Notes under the pieces: model-generated
The model's database searches: none
What the model was told of the DNA's origin: nothing
The model's input: only the letters and a program-made list of their open reading frames with translations
Part shown: positions 20,007-29,200 of the stretch, one piece after another
How positions within the stretch are numbered: position 1 is the stretch's first letter
Layout of the letters: every line of letters starts with the position of its first letter
Program-made: the position numbers and the translations under genes
DNA from: a virus
Direction: 5' to 3' (one strand)
Virus record (IMG/VR): IMGVR_UViG_3300044615_000409
Span: 1 to 64,000 of that record
DNA length: 64,000 nucleotides

Positions 20007-22343
20007 TCAGTTTCCTAATCCTGCTAGTCTTCTGAACTCTGACATATCTTCATCGCCTGTGCGCTCTTTATCACCTGCAAGTACAGGGATAGTTTGCTGA
20101 CCAGTTGACTTAGGCTTGTTCAATCCACCTGAAATCACTTTAGTCATGAACTCAATATCGCGCTCAAATGTCTGCTGTGTACCATCTTTACCTGCATCAT
20201 TTGCCCACTCATCTAATTTCTTCTCTTTCTTGTCTTTCTTGTCATCGTATTCGATGTCTTTCTTTACTTCTTTACCGGCTTTTTCTGCTTTGTCGTCATC
20301 TTTACCTTTATGACCTTCATCATGTTCGATATCTTTAGCGACTTTCTTACCAGCCTTTTCTGCCTTGTCATCCTTCTCACTAGTTGACTCTTCAGCGAGC
20401 CATGCTAGTTTCTTGTATAGATTCAAGAAACTTGTTCTTGATTCGCTCATTGCTTCTTCTTCCTCTTCGGCTGCATCTGCTGATGCTACTGCATCAGCCG
20501 CTAATGGATTGCTTTCCATACCGTCTTCGTTAGTCGCCCCGCCTTTTGCGGTTCCACCTGCTGCCATCGCTGAATCAATTTGTGCTGCGGCTTCTTGACC
20601 TTGCTCGTAACCTTCACCATCATCTTCTGCAACTTGATATTCCATCTGATCTTCTGATTCTACTTCATCGACCATCTCTTTACCTTCGCCGCACTTATGA
20701 CCTGCTTCCATCATGCCACCGCACTCGTTGCAAGTTTCTTCTTTAGCGTGATCATGACCTTCTTCATCTTTATAGTCATCGCCACCTGACATGACCTTCA
20801 ATAGACCCATCATGCCGCCTTTGTCATCATAACCACTGAACTTAGGTGCACCGTAATCACTTACAGCCATTGCTGGTTCTGCTGGACCGTCTACTTGTTG
20901 CTCACCACCTAATCCACCTAGACCAACTTGTTTGATGAATGCTAACAACTTGCCTGCATCATCACCTGTTGCTGAAACACTAACTGAATCATCTCCCATG
21001 CCGTCGTTTAAACCTTGTGACATGTTTACGCTTAGGCCTTCGTTAAGCAAATCATTCAATTGCTTATCTAGGGATTCAAATGCAAATTCATCGATCTTTG
21101 CGCTATAGTTTGAACGATCAGTAAATGTCTTGCCACCTACTGAAAACTTATCACCTTTGTCTGCTTTAGCAAGAGCGGCTGTGAATGCATTACCTTCTCC
21201 TACGCCCGCCATACCTGCGCCTGGATCTGCTGCCATCCCCATCTCTCCCATGCTGCCTTCTTCGGCGCCGTAACCTGCCATATTGTCTACGACATCCTGA
21301 CCAGATTCAACTTCGCTAACTACTAGGCCGCGATTTGGCATTAAGCCATAGCACTCATCGATGCCTTCTTTATAACCTTCGTGATAACGACGGTGTTCAT
21401 CACTACCTTCATTATATTTACTAGCATAACTATGCTTACTTAAACCATGTGATTTGCCTTCGTGATAGGCTGCTTCTAATGTATTCATTGCTTCGTCTAC
21501 CTTCTTTTTCTTTTTGTCGGCTGATGCCTTCTTCATTGACTCTTTCTTGTTACCATCTTTATCAAGATCAATAAAATCTGGCTTTGCCTCTAATACGTTA
21601 TCTTTGCGACCTGCACCTAAACCTGCACCATAGTCAGGACCTGACTTTGGAATCTCTGCTTCGCTAGTCTTCTTTTTCTTTTCAGGAAGACCCTTGTGTT
21701 TAGTTTGTGCAAAGTCTTTAACATCACCCTTTTTCATTGACTTGGCAACATCTGCTACTGCTTTGCTCATAGGCTTCTCGCCTTTTTGCGCGGCACGTAC
21801 CATGCCCATGAATTTTTGCTGTGCTTTGCTTACTGCTTTTTCGTCAAGTTCTTCTTCACCTAATTTCTTATTCATATTGATACGATTAGTTAGGTGTGTC
21901 TCTATGTCTTTGCGTTGTGTAGCCTGTGACATTTGACCAGGCTGTTGCGCATCACGCTTTGCGGCTGCTGATTTGATAGTGTTCGGGCTTAGTTCATTAA
22001 GTTCGTCACCGGCTAAACTCATCTCGCCCTTGCCTATCGCTGATTTGATTGTTGCGGCAAGTGCAGGATTGCTAACAGTACCTAATGTCTTAGTACCTTG
22101 CTTGATTACCTGTGTAGATTGCTTTGCAGGCTCAATAGTTAATTGCTCCGCTTCATTGATCATGTTCTTATCAATGATATCGAACCAATCTTTCAATGAT
22201 TTCTTTTTGTCTTTAGCGGCTAGTGCGGCTTTTTTGGCACGATCACTGGCTGCTTCTTTGTCATGCGGTTTATCAGAAGGTTTAACGTCTTTATCATACG
22301 CATCTTCTTCATTAACCATCTCTAAAAATTTTCTAAAATCCAT
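20007..22343 (-). CDS. Large charged virion-internal or scaffold-like protein
   Basis: A 778-residue, highly charged protein (Lys, Glu, Asp, Ala rich) with long helical, probably disordered stretches such as AKKAALAAKDKKKSLKDW and KAEKAGKEVKKDIEYDDKKD, the last type occurring twice near the C-terminus. A Cys cluster CNECGGMMEAGHKCG (about residues 548-562) could bind zinc. The N-terminus MDFRKFLEMVNEEDA resembles a capsid-targeting helix, and candidate prohead-protease sites such as INE-A (about residues 62-65) occur inside. It shares an operon with the IAE-tagged gene 22356 and gp16, supporting a role in the head. Function not established. Confidence 0.65.
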   Translation of the reverse strand: MDFRKFLEMVNEEDAYDKDVKPSDKPHDKEAASDRAKKAALAAKDKKKSLKDWFDIIDKNMINEAEQLTIEPAKQSTQVIKQGTKTLGTVSNPALAATIKSAIGKGEMSLAGDELNELSPNTIKSAAAKRDAQQPGQMSQATQRKDIETHLTNRINMNKKLGEEELDEKAVSKAQQKFMGMVRAAQKGEKPMSKAVADVAKSMKKGDVKDFAQTKHKGLPEKKKKTSEAEIPKSGPDYGAGLGAGRKDNVLEAKPDFIDLDKDGNKKESMKKASADKKKKKVDEAMNTLEAAYHEGKSHGLSKHSYASKYNEGSDEHRRYHEGYKEGIDECYGLMPNRGLVVSEVESGQDVVDNMAGYGAEEGSMGEMGMAADPGAGMAGVGEGNAFTAALAKADKGDKFSVGGKTFTDRSNYSAKIDEFAFESLDKQLNDLLNEGLSVNMSQGLNDGMGDDSVSVSATGDDAGKLLAFIKQVGLGGLGGEQQVDGPAEPAMAVSDYGAPKFSGYDDKGGMMGLLKVMSGGDDYKDEEGHDHAKEETCNECGGMMEAGHKCGEGKEMVDEVESEDQMEYQVAEDDGEGYEQGQEAAAQIDSAMAAGGTAKGGATNEDGMESNPLAADAVASADAAEEEEEAMSESRTSFLNLYKKLAWLAEESTSEKDDKAEKAGKKVAKDIEHDEGHKGKDDDKAEKAGKEVKKDIEYDDKKDKKEKKLDEWANDAGKDGTQQTFERDIEFMTKVISGGLNKPKSTGQQTIPVLAGDKERTGDEDMSEFRRLAGLGN

Positions 22344-22355
22344 GATTGGTTCCTC

Positions 22356-22967
22356 TTAAGCCATCGCGCCTGTCTTAGGCTTTTCTGGACGTTTGATGTT
22401 TGTCATAGGACTCTTATCACCCATTGATTTATCATCTAAATAAGGCTTGAAAGGGTCGAATGAATCTGGTGTTTCTTTGGCAGCATACGGCATCATGATC
22501 TTACTATCTTTTGATTGCTCTTTGATACTGCTTAGATATGAATCAGAATAATCTTTATTTGCTTGTTCTGCACCACTGATCTTATCAAAGTCTTTGTTGT
22601 TTGGTTCCATTTGGTTAGCATATTCTTCTTGCTCACGATTGATGCTATCGTCATACTTACTATCAACCAAACGAACATAATTCAAATTGTAACCTAACAA
22701 TTGTGCTAATTGCTGAACCATTGGTTCTGTGCATGGATAACGGAACTTGCACTTTAACAATGTTACTGGTTCGTTTTTAATTCCGGGGAAACCATAGACA
22801 TCTTTCGCTATAGGAAGTGTCTTGGGTGTGATAGGACCTGCTGGTTCAAACTTCTTAAGATTGTAGATGAATAGGTCCAAGAAGTTCTTGTCAACTTCAC
22901 CTGCGATCTTGATTGTAACATCGTACAAATGTACGCTTTCAGCAATGTATTGTTTTAGGCTTTTCAT
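22356..22967 (-). CDS. Candidate internal head protein with capsid-targeting-like N-terminus
   Basis: A 203-residue protein that begins MKSLKQYIAESV, closely resembling the T4 capsid-targeting sequence MKTYQEFIAEA, which is cut after IAE by the prohead protease gp21. The first domain (residues about 15-100, DVTIKIAGEVDKNFLDLFIYNLKKF...KFRYPCTEPMVQQLAQLLGY) looks like a ferredoxin-like alpha/beta fold; the remainder is polar and low complexity. It is preceded by a GATAAATA late box 22 nt away and followed by the large 778-residue gene. Internal virion location is a good inference; biochemical role is unknown. Confidence 0.65.
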   Translation of the reverse strand: MKSLKQYIAESVHLYDVTIKIAGEVDKNFLDLFIYNLKKFEPAGPITPKTLPIAKDVYGFPGIKNEPVTLLKCKFRYPCTEPMVQQLAQLLGYNLNYVRLVDSKYDDSINREQEEYANQMEPNNKDFDKISGAEQANKDYSDSYLSSIKEQSKDSKIMMPYAAKETPDSFDPFKPYLDDKSMGDKSPMTNIKRPEKPKTGAMA

Positions 22968-22989
22968 ATCTTATAATTCCCGTATCTAA

Positions 22990-22997
22990 TATTTATC
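22990..22997 (-). promoter_or_regulatory. T4-type late promoter box
   Basis: Minus-strand GATAAATA, 22 nt before the ATG at 22967. Confidence 0.65.
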
Positions 22998-23478
22998 ATT
23001 TATCCGTCTTTTTGTCTAGGAGTGCCTTAAGTATCTCGTTTCTATCTAACGATTTACCCTCCCCTAAAGGAGTATTGTCAATCTCCTTGTCCTTGCTTGA
23101 CTGCTTCTGATCCAGTGCTGCCTTCTTCAATTGTAACTCAATCATCTTGAGTTTCTTGCTTACTTTAGCAGTCTTAGCAGTAATCGCATGTCCTAGCATG
23201 GTTCCGGCTACCCCGAAAATCTCACTGCTAAAGCGGCTATCAACCTGCATACCTAGATCCATCAAGTCTTTATAACTACTCTGTGCTAGGTCCGCTAATT
23301 GATCCATCTCTACGTCAGCCGTCTCAAGTCCGCGCACTTGAGGTAGAGCATTTTCTATCTTCTCAAGGTTGTTTAATGCTGATACTGTAATCTCTTGTGT
23401 CTCAGGTGGAAGTTGAAATTCTTCAGATTTTTCTTCGTCTTGGGACAAGTTGAACAGTTCTTCAAGTTTTCTAGTCAT
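22996..23478 (-). CDS. 16: Terminase small subunit (T4 gp16-like)
   Basis: A 160-residue helical protein from the ATG at 23478 (MTRKLEELFNLSQDEE); an upstream in-frame start at 23517 would run into gp4 and is unlikely. The N-terminal LEELF segment followed by acidic residues, the central long helices (ALNNLEKIENALPQVRGLETADVEMDQLADLAQ, about 40-72) and a GVAGTMLGHAITAKTAKVSKKLKMIELQLKK segment match the layout of gp16 in T4-like phages (T4: 164 residues). gp16 oligomers recognise concatemeric DNA and stimulate the gp17 motor; gp17 is not in the window. A late box sits 4 nt from the ATG. Confidence 0.8.
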   Translation of the reverse strand: MTRKLEELFNLSQDEEKSEEFQLPPETQEITVSALNNLEKIENALPQVRGLETADVEMDQLADLAQSSYKDLMDLGMQVDSRFSSEIFGVAGTMLGHAITAKTAKVSKKLKMIELQLKKAALDQKQSSKDKEIDNTPLGEGKSLDRNEILKALLDKKTDK

Positions 23479-23482
23479 GCAG

Positions 23483-23490
23483 TATTTATT
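23483..23490 (-). promoter_or_regulatory. Late-promoter box 4 nt from the gp16 start
   Basis: Minus-strand AATAAATA, overlapping the 3' end of the gp4 gene (stop at 23486) and only 4 nt from the gp16 ATG; predicts a leaderless gp16 transcript. Confidence 0.55.
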
Positions 23491-23923
23491 TGCGTTTACC
23501 CTTATAGAACAAATCATCTTCGGTGATTACTCTAAAGGTACAACCTATCCTTTTGCAATAGGCCATCGCCGCTGCCCATTTTGCATGATTAAGTGCTACC
23601 ACTGCTCTGTCTTTTGCGCTAGCCACTCTGCTCTCAATTAGGCTTTGTTTCTTAGGTTTGATCTCTACTACTTCTGCTTTCTGCTGTCCCAATTTGTCTT
23701 GGTATAATACAAAGAAGTCAGGTATGTATATAGTTTGTTTTCCCGTTAACGGATTTCTATATGGGATTTGAATAGACTCGCTAGCCCATTGAATGACGCT
23801 ATCGTGATTATCACAAAACATCATAAATGTTAGTTCCCAACCCGAACGATATTTAGGCGCGCCTTTGCCTATATACTTTTGTTTATTTCTTACGTGATAA
23901 CGGCCTTGAGCAAAATTTGCCAT
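23486..23923 (-). CDS. 4: Head completion protein (T4 gp4-like)
   Basis: A 145-residue protein matching gp4/gp50 head completion proteins (T4: 150 residues). The RSGWELTFMMFCDNHDSVIQWASE segment (about residues 27-50), the strand IYIPDFFVLYQD and VEVVEIKPKKQ (about 87-97) reproduce the TnsA-type endonuclease fold, with D and E-x-K in the catalytic positions (D79 region, E-I-K). gp4 acts on filled heads before tail joining. Its nuclease-like motif is intact here. It is in an operon with 23925 (1-nt gap) and gp16. Confidence 0.88.
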   Translation of the reverse strand: MANFAQGRYHVRNKQKYIGKGAPKYRSGWELTFMMFCDNHDSVIQWASESIQIPYRNPLTGKQTIYIPDFFVLYQDKLGQQKAEVVEIKPKKQSLIESRVASAKDRAVVALNHAKWAAAMAYCKRIGCTFRVITEDDLFYKGKRK

Positions 23924-23924
23924 A

Positions 23925-24293
23925 TCATAAAACTACATTGCGCGCCACTGGTTGTACAGGCTTAGGTATTACCGCTACACCATATAGGCTTGTTTTAGAT
24001 TTAAAACTATTGAGATAGTATGCGAGAGTTTGATTTAACTGAAGTTTGTTTTTCGATGTGCCTTTGATATTTTCTAATAATTCGATTGCATCTAAGCCTG
24101 ATTGTTGTGATACTTTAAAAAGAAATGCTGTAAAATTTTGTGCTATTGCGTCTGTCTCGCATACATCTCTGAAAAAACTTAATACGATATCATATTGATT
24201 TGTAGGTATAGATATGCTTTGATTGTAAAAACTATCAAAGATTTTTATAGTTCTATCAATACCTGATACTTGTACATTAACTAGCGATCTCAT
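23925..24293 (-). CDS. Conserved virion-region protein of unknown function
   Basis: A 122-residue protein lying between the tube-initiator-like gene and gp4 with 1-nt gaps on both sides. After an N-terminal beta segment (MRSLVNVQVSGIDRTIKIFDSF) it is helical (YDIVLSFFRDVCETDAIAQNFTAFLFKVSQQSGLDAIELLENIKG) and ends with a Pro/Val tail. The DAIELLENIKG segment recalls short chaperone-like proteins found beside tail tube genes, but this is weak. A late virion or assembly function is inferred from position. Confidence 0.55.
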   Translation of the reverse strand: MRSLVNVQVSGIDRTIKIFDSFYNQSISIPTNQYDIVLSFFRDVCETDAIAQNFTAFLFKVSQQSGLDAIELLENIKGTSKNKLQLNQTLAYYLNSFKSKTSLYGVAVIPKPVQPVARNVVL

Positions 24294-24294
24294 A

Positions 24295-25494
24295 TTACTT
24301 CCTTACCTGTTGTCCTGCTACAGGTACTACTGTTACTGGGTTAGGTGTAGGTGAGTTGCTGATTGTAGGCGCCCCTGCTACTCCTATCGTATATGGTGTG
24401 ACTGACTTATTTGGTATGTCAAACAATATATTTCTGTTTGTACTTATCGGACTACCGAACCCACCTAAAGATTGTCTTAACATGCCTTCTAATTCTTGTT
24501 TAGCAGTAACCTTAAGATTTTTATTTTTGAAAGTATTATATGCAGTGCCTGCTTTTTGAACTGCTCCAAAGAGATTGCCGGATGCTAGGTCTTGTACAAA
24601 TCCACCGGCAGCATCTACAAGTCCACCTTGTCCCAATATAGTGCCATTGGCCCCTGCTTTTTGTATAGGGCTTTCTCTTCTATCATATGTTGCTTGATCA
24701 CCGAATCCAGTAACGATATCGCCGGGCGATCTACCGTCTATAGCGCCTTCATTATATACGACAGTCTCATAATCAACTGTCATAGAATTTTGCATCACGC
24801 CGCCGCCTTCGTTGTAACTATAAGTGTCGTGGTTAAAATTAGTGATGATTGGATTAATTAAAGTATGTGCTGTGAAACTATGTTGATTGAAACCAAATAC
24901 TGTTATATTTTTAAAGAATGGTACTTTGTGTCCTAATCGAGGAGTTGATGTTTCGCCTATATACCCCCAGTCATCATTTCCCATAATGCTATAATCATAT
25001 ATGTTTGATACATCATAATCAGCATTGGTTGATTGTGTGGAATTACTCTGACCATTGTTGGGAGGTACAGCACCTCTCTTGCCTAAGAATACAGTTGGTT
25101 TAGTTGCGTCTGAGTAATAGTAAGTGTAGTAAGCATACCACATTCTATTGATGAGGTTATCATTATCATCATGGAATGTTATGTTTATAGGTTCATATCT
25201 AATCTTAGTTTGTATTATGCGTTTTCTATTATATTGATTCAACTGCACAGTGTTGAAACTGTATGCAGGGAGTTTTACTTCTTTGACTAATAAGCCTATA
25301 TTTTTATCTACTGAATCTGGCCACGCTTCTGGATTGATATTAAAGTAGGTATGAAATATGAATTTGAGTTTAGGAGCATTTTGATAACTATTAGTCCTAA
25401 ACGTCTTGCTGGCGTGGGTGTAATCTCTAAGGTAATCGCTGCCGAAGAATGCTCCGGCAGCGTCCTTAAGTAGGTTTTGAACGAATCCCGCCAT
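24295..25494 (-). CDS. gp19-superfamily tail protein, probable tube initiator (gp54-like)
   Basis: A 399-residue protein. Residues about 40-125 (LKFIFHTYFNINPEAWPD, LLVKEVKLPAYSFNTVQLNQYNRK, TKIRYEPINITFHDDNDN) carry the tail-tube fold signature: a V-K-x-[VA]-x-L-P-x-[YF] strand and an INITFHDD strand, as in gp19/gp54 of T4-like phages. The N-terminus MAGFVQNLLKDAAGAFFGS is helical. The C-terminal 130 residues are Gly/Pro/Val rich. T4 gp54 (320 residues) sits on the baseplate and nucleates the gp19 tube; position next to gp19 supports this. A baseplate hub adaptor such as gp48 is an alternative. Confidence 0.65.
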   Translation of the reverse strand: MAGFVQNLLKDAAGAFFGSDYLRDYTHASKTFRTNSYQNAPKLKFIFHTYFNINPEAWPDSVDKNIGLLVKEVKLPAYSFNTVQLNQYNRKRIIQTKIRYEPINITFHDDNDNLINRMWYAYYTYYYSDATKPTVFLGKRGAVPPNNGQSNSTQSTNADYDVSNIYDYSIMGNDDWGYIGETSTPRLGHKVPFFKNITVFGFNQHSFTAHTLINPIITNFNHDTYSYNEGGGVMQNSMTVDYETVVYNEGAIDGRSPGDIVTGFGDQATYDRRESPIQKAGANGTILGQGGLVDAAGGFVQDLASGNLFGAVQKAGTAYNTFKNKNLKVTAKQELEGMLRQSLGGFGSPISTNRNILFDIPNKSVTPYTIGVAGAPTISNSPTPNPVTVVPVAGQQVRK

Positions 25495-25513
25495 AGTCAG
25501 GAACTCCTAACTA

Positions 25514-26152
25514 TTAGGTTGTTCCGCCGATACCAGTTACGCTGTCGCCTGATAAGATTCTACCTATGCTTGCGCCAACGCCACTTGATAACGGTGATTG
25601 TATTGCGTTATCATAACGTATGTTTAATGCGATCTGCATAGGGTCATTAGTAGCATAGTTCATGCCGCCATAGTTAGCACCCTTTAAGAAGCAACCATAG
25701 CACTCCCATGCTTCTAACACTACTGGAGCACTAGTGCCGTTACCGCCATCTAGCACTTCCATATTAACTTGGAACTTGTAGTCTTGACCTGTAGCCGCTG
25801 AAGCCTGTTCTACGAAATCTAACTGCTTCTGCAATTGCTGACCTACCGCTCTTGAAACTGTGCCTGAAGCATCGTCACGAACGTTAATTGTTAGTTCTGA
25901 CCATGTATGCTTACCAGCAAGATAGATTCTTGAGTTGTAGACGTTTAGTGTTACTTCGTCAAATGTTAAATTAGGACGTGTGCAGTCTACTACTTGTTTA
26001 GTTAATGATAATCCGCCTGCAGCATCAACTCCGAAATTCAAGAAGTTGACTCTAAAGCGATATTGTAGTTTTGGCATTAACAGGCCCTGATTGCCACCGG
26101 CATTATCAGATGCTACTGTCATGTTGAACAATGATTGTGAGGCTGTTGCCAT
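25514..26152 (-). CDS. 19: Tail tube protein (T4 gp19-like)
   Basis: A 212-residue protein of the T4 gp19 family: LQYRFRVNFLNFG (about residues 29-41), VDCTRPNLTFDEVTLNVYNSRIYLAGKHTW (about 56-85), the strand SELTINVRDDASG and the C-terminal WECYGCFLKGANYGGMNYATNDPMQIALNIRYDNA, which contains the conserved strand-turn elements. gp19 polymerises to form the inner tail tube. T4 gp19 is 163 residues, so this one has extra N- and C-terminal residues. It lies directly downstream of the sheath gene, as in T4, with its own late box (GATAAATA at 23 nt). Confidence 0.92.
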   Translation of the reverse strand: MATASQSLFNMTVASDNAGGNQGLLMPKLQYRFRVNFLNFGVDAAGGLSLTKQVVDCTRPNLTFDEVTLNVYNSRIYLAGKHTWSELTINVRDDASGTVSRAVGQQLQKQLDFVEQASAATGQDYKFQVNMEVLDGGNGTSAPVVLEAWECYGCFLKGANYGGMNYATNDPMQIALNIRYDNAIQSPLSSGVGASIGRILSGDSVTGIGGTT

Positions 26153-26175
26153 TTGTAAATTCTCCTACTTTAAAG

Positions 26176-26183
26176 TATTTATC
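26176..26183 (-). promoter_or_regulatory. T4-type late promoter box for gp19
   Basis: Minus-strand GATAAATA, 23 nt before the ATG at 26152. Confidence 0.65.
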
Positions 26184-26189
26184 AATTTA

Positions 26190-26209
26190 AGAGCCCCTCG
26201 CGAGGCTCT
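26190..26209 (-). terminator. Terminator-like hairpin between gp18 and gp19
   Basis: AGAGCC and GGCTCT flank a GC-rich loop (CCTCGCGA); the U-tract on the minus strand is short (TTAAAT), so it may only partly terminate gp18 transcripts or stabilise their 3' end. Confidence 0.5.
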
Positions 26210-26223
26210 CTTTATATTTTCTA

Positions 26224-29200
26224 TTACGCTCCTGACAACTCACCTGTGTTCAAGACACGAACTGGGATGTAGATGAACTCAGCAGCCTTGACAGGCTCAA
26301 TTGCTACGTCTACCCACAACTCATTGCGATCTATTCTAGCAGGAGTGTTGTTAGATTCATCACAGATTACCAAGTAATCATAGATGCCTCGTTTAGCAAC
26401 AAGATCAACAAATAGTGATTCGATAACACCTGCAATCTGTTGACGAGTCAACTGATCATTTGGTTCGAATACGAATGGTCTTGCGGCTATAGTCAACTGT
26501 CGACGGACATAAGCGATCAAACGTGCTACGTTTGTTCTATCCAACGCACTCTGACTATTGAATGATGTCTTGTTACCATAGTTCAACAATCCGTTGCCAG
26601 TGAAGAACACTAATGGGTTGATGAAGTTGATGTATAACACATCACGGATGCCGATACGTGTCTTGATGACTTGGAACTCACCAGTATCACGATCTAAGTA
26701 ACCGATATTCAATGCATTATCGATGATACCACGACGAGTACCTGCTGCCGCTAACCAAGGATAAGCGACTGTATCGTTACGCAAGAATGTGCGCAACATC
26801 ATGTGTGATGCTGGAACTGCCACTTCGTTACCACTCAAGTCTAGTGCGATACCACTTGGGTAGAACAAGCCTAGATAAGTGTTGCGAGTTACACAACCTG
26901 TTTCACCTGTGCTTGTAGCACCTGCAGCATTAGTTGCCCATGCTTGAATTGCTGTTGCATCATCAGGTAATCCCATTGGAGTGTCACCTAAGATGTATGC
27001 TGTTTCACCGCGATCACTATTCAATACAACCATGTTAGGCTGTAGTTCTGGATAGTTAGGTGTTGCCATCAAGTTGAAGAAATTATCTTCATCACGTATA
27101 GCAGTATTTGTATCTACTACTGAACGCATTGCCGCAACAACCATTGCTCTTTGAGCCTTACGACCCATGTACGGTGCACCGTTTGACTGCAAGCCGCTTG
27201 CTGACACCCATGTGCTACGTATAGTTGGGATCGTTTGATCTGGGAAACTCAATGAATTGAAGTAATTGTTTCTCCACTGCTTGACGTTATATCCTGAACG
27301 GCGTGTGTTAAACAACAACATACCTACTGGATATAGATTTGCATTTGGAGCATCTAAGTCTATGTTTGAACTTAGCAACAATGACTTGATTGTTGGAATC
27401 GGATCATTTGCTGGGTTGATTGTATTTTGATTTGATGACCAACGTGCATCAGCAAACAATATACCTGAACCTGAAACTTGATCTGTGTTGTCGATCAATA
27501 CCCATGTATCAACACCGTCAACTTGCTGCCAACGCAAGATTACTGGATAATTTTCTAGATCGCTAGTGTCTACCCATATATCACCATATGCTAATGGTGT
27601 GCCATCACTCTGTGTAGTTGGCAAACTTGCGCTTACTATAGGTCCGTTTGGATCTGTAGTATTAGCACCACTTGGTAGTGGGAAGCCATTGCTATTGAAG
27701 TTTACTGTACGATATCCTCTCCAACCTGCTGCTGTATTTACCATGATATCACATTCATCAGCGACACTATAGAACCAGTTAGTTCCGTTTGCAGGAATCT
27801 CTGTCGGCGCGCCTTCGTTTGCTGTGTAGTCAAATTCTACCCAGTTACTCAACATTACGCCATTCTTAGGAGCAGGGCCGTCACTATTAGTTGATATAGC
27901 AATCTTGCTGATAGGACCAGTTGGGCCAGCACCAGTGATAACTGCCACTATTACTTCTAGATCGTTAGTACCAGTAGTACCGCCTAAGTTAGCACCATTG
28001 ATTGTGATGCTATCACCTACTGCGTAACCAGTGCCCGCTGCTGCTAAAGCAGTGACATGATATTGCTGTGTCTTCATATCAGCCGAGTTTAATTTGTCTA
28101 CAACGAACTGAGCGCCAGTACCGCCACCTGAAGTAGTGTTTTGTCCTACTGTGAAAGTTGTATTGATGAAGAAACCTGTCTTGCAGCCTTCTGTAGTTCC
28201 TGCCACAAATCCAGCCTGACTCATCAAGTTTTGACTTAGACCAGTTGTTGGGCTGATATCATCTACCATGATGCTACCACCAAGTGTATGAGTGATCTGG
28301 ATAGCACCATCAGTGCCTACTGTAGCAGTTGTATACGGAATGACTGCCGCTTGCCATGCTGCTACGAAATCTTCAGCAAATGTGTTATCTGCTAATGAGA
28401 ATGCATATGGTCCTGTCCATCCTGTGCTATTTGGTGTAGTGATATACACATTAGCAGTATATGGGCCTGTACTAAAACTTGGTGCTGTGTCAGTACCTGT
28501 AACTACAGTTGGGCCAGTTGCTAGACGCTTCCATAGATAAACCATACTCTCATCGAACTGAGCATTGAAATCATATTGACCGTATACTGTTCCTGCAGGG
28601 ATAGCCTGGCCACCTGTTGAATCTAGCGCCGCTATGGCTGCCGCATCACCTATTGCTAATGATACGCTCTTAGATCTCCAAGCACTTGCTACTGCATCGT
28701 ACTCTTTGACTGAAGGGACTAGACCATTTCCTGATGCTCCTACCTTCAACCATACTGAACCAGTTGGACGAGGTGTTTGTTGTCCAGCACCCCATAATGG
28801 CATACCTGCTGATGTAGCATAATATACTATAGGCGGGTAATAGATAGATGGTGTGATGCCCATATCAGCCAATACAGTACCGGTGATAGCAGTTAGATTG
28901 ATACCTGCTGAATTACCGCAGAAAATTTGTAATCGACCTGAACTATTAACAGAAGCAGTTATACCCTGCCATCCTAAGTTATTGATCTCGGTCGCGACTC
29001 CTTGAACTGTGTTATTACCTAGTCCAGGTACTATGATCTCAGCATTTGCTAACTCTATCGGATAGTCTCCTGCTAGTGTTACGCTGAATTTGTCACCTGC
29101 GTTCAATGTTGGATTGCTCTGTGTACCGACTACTGCAGGTACGCTTTCTTGCCATTCAATAGAACCTACTGCTACCCAAGTATTGTTAGGATTCTTGTAG

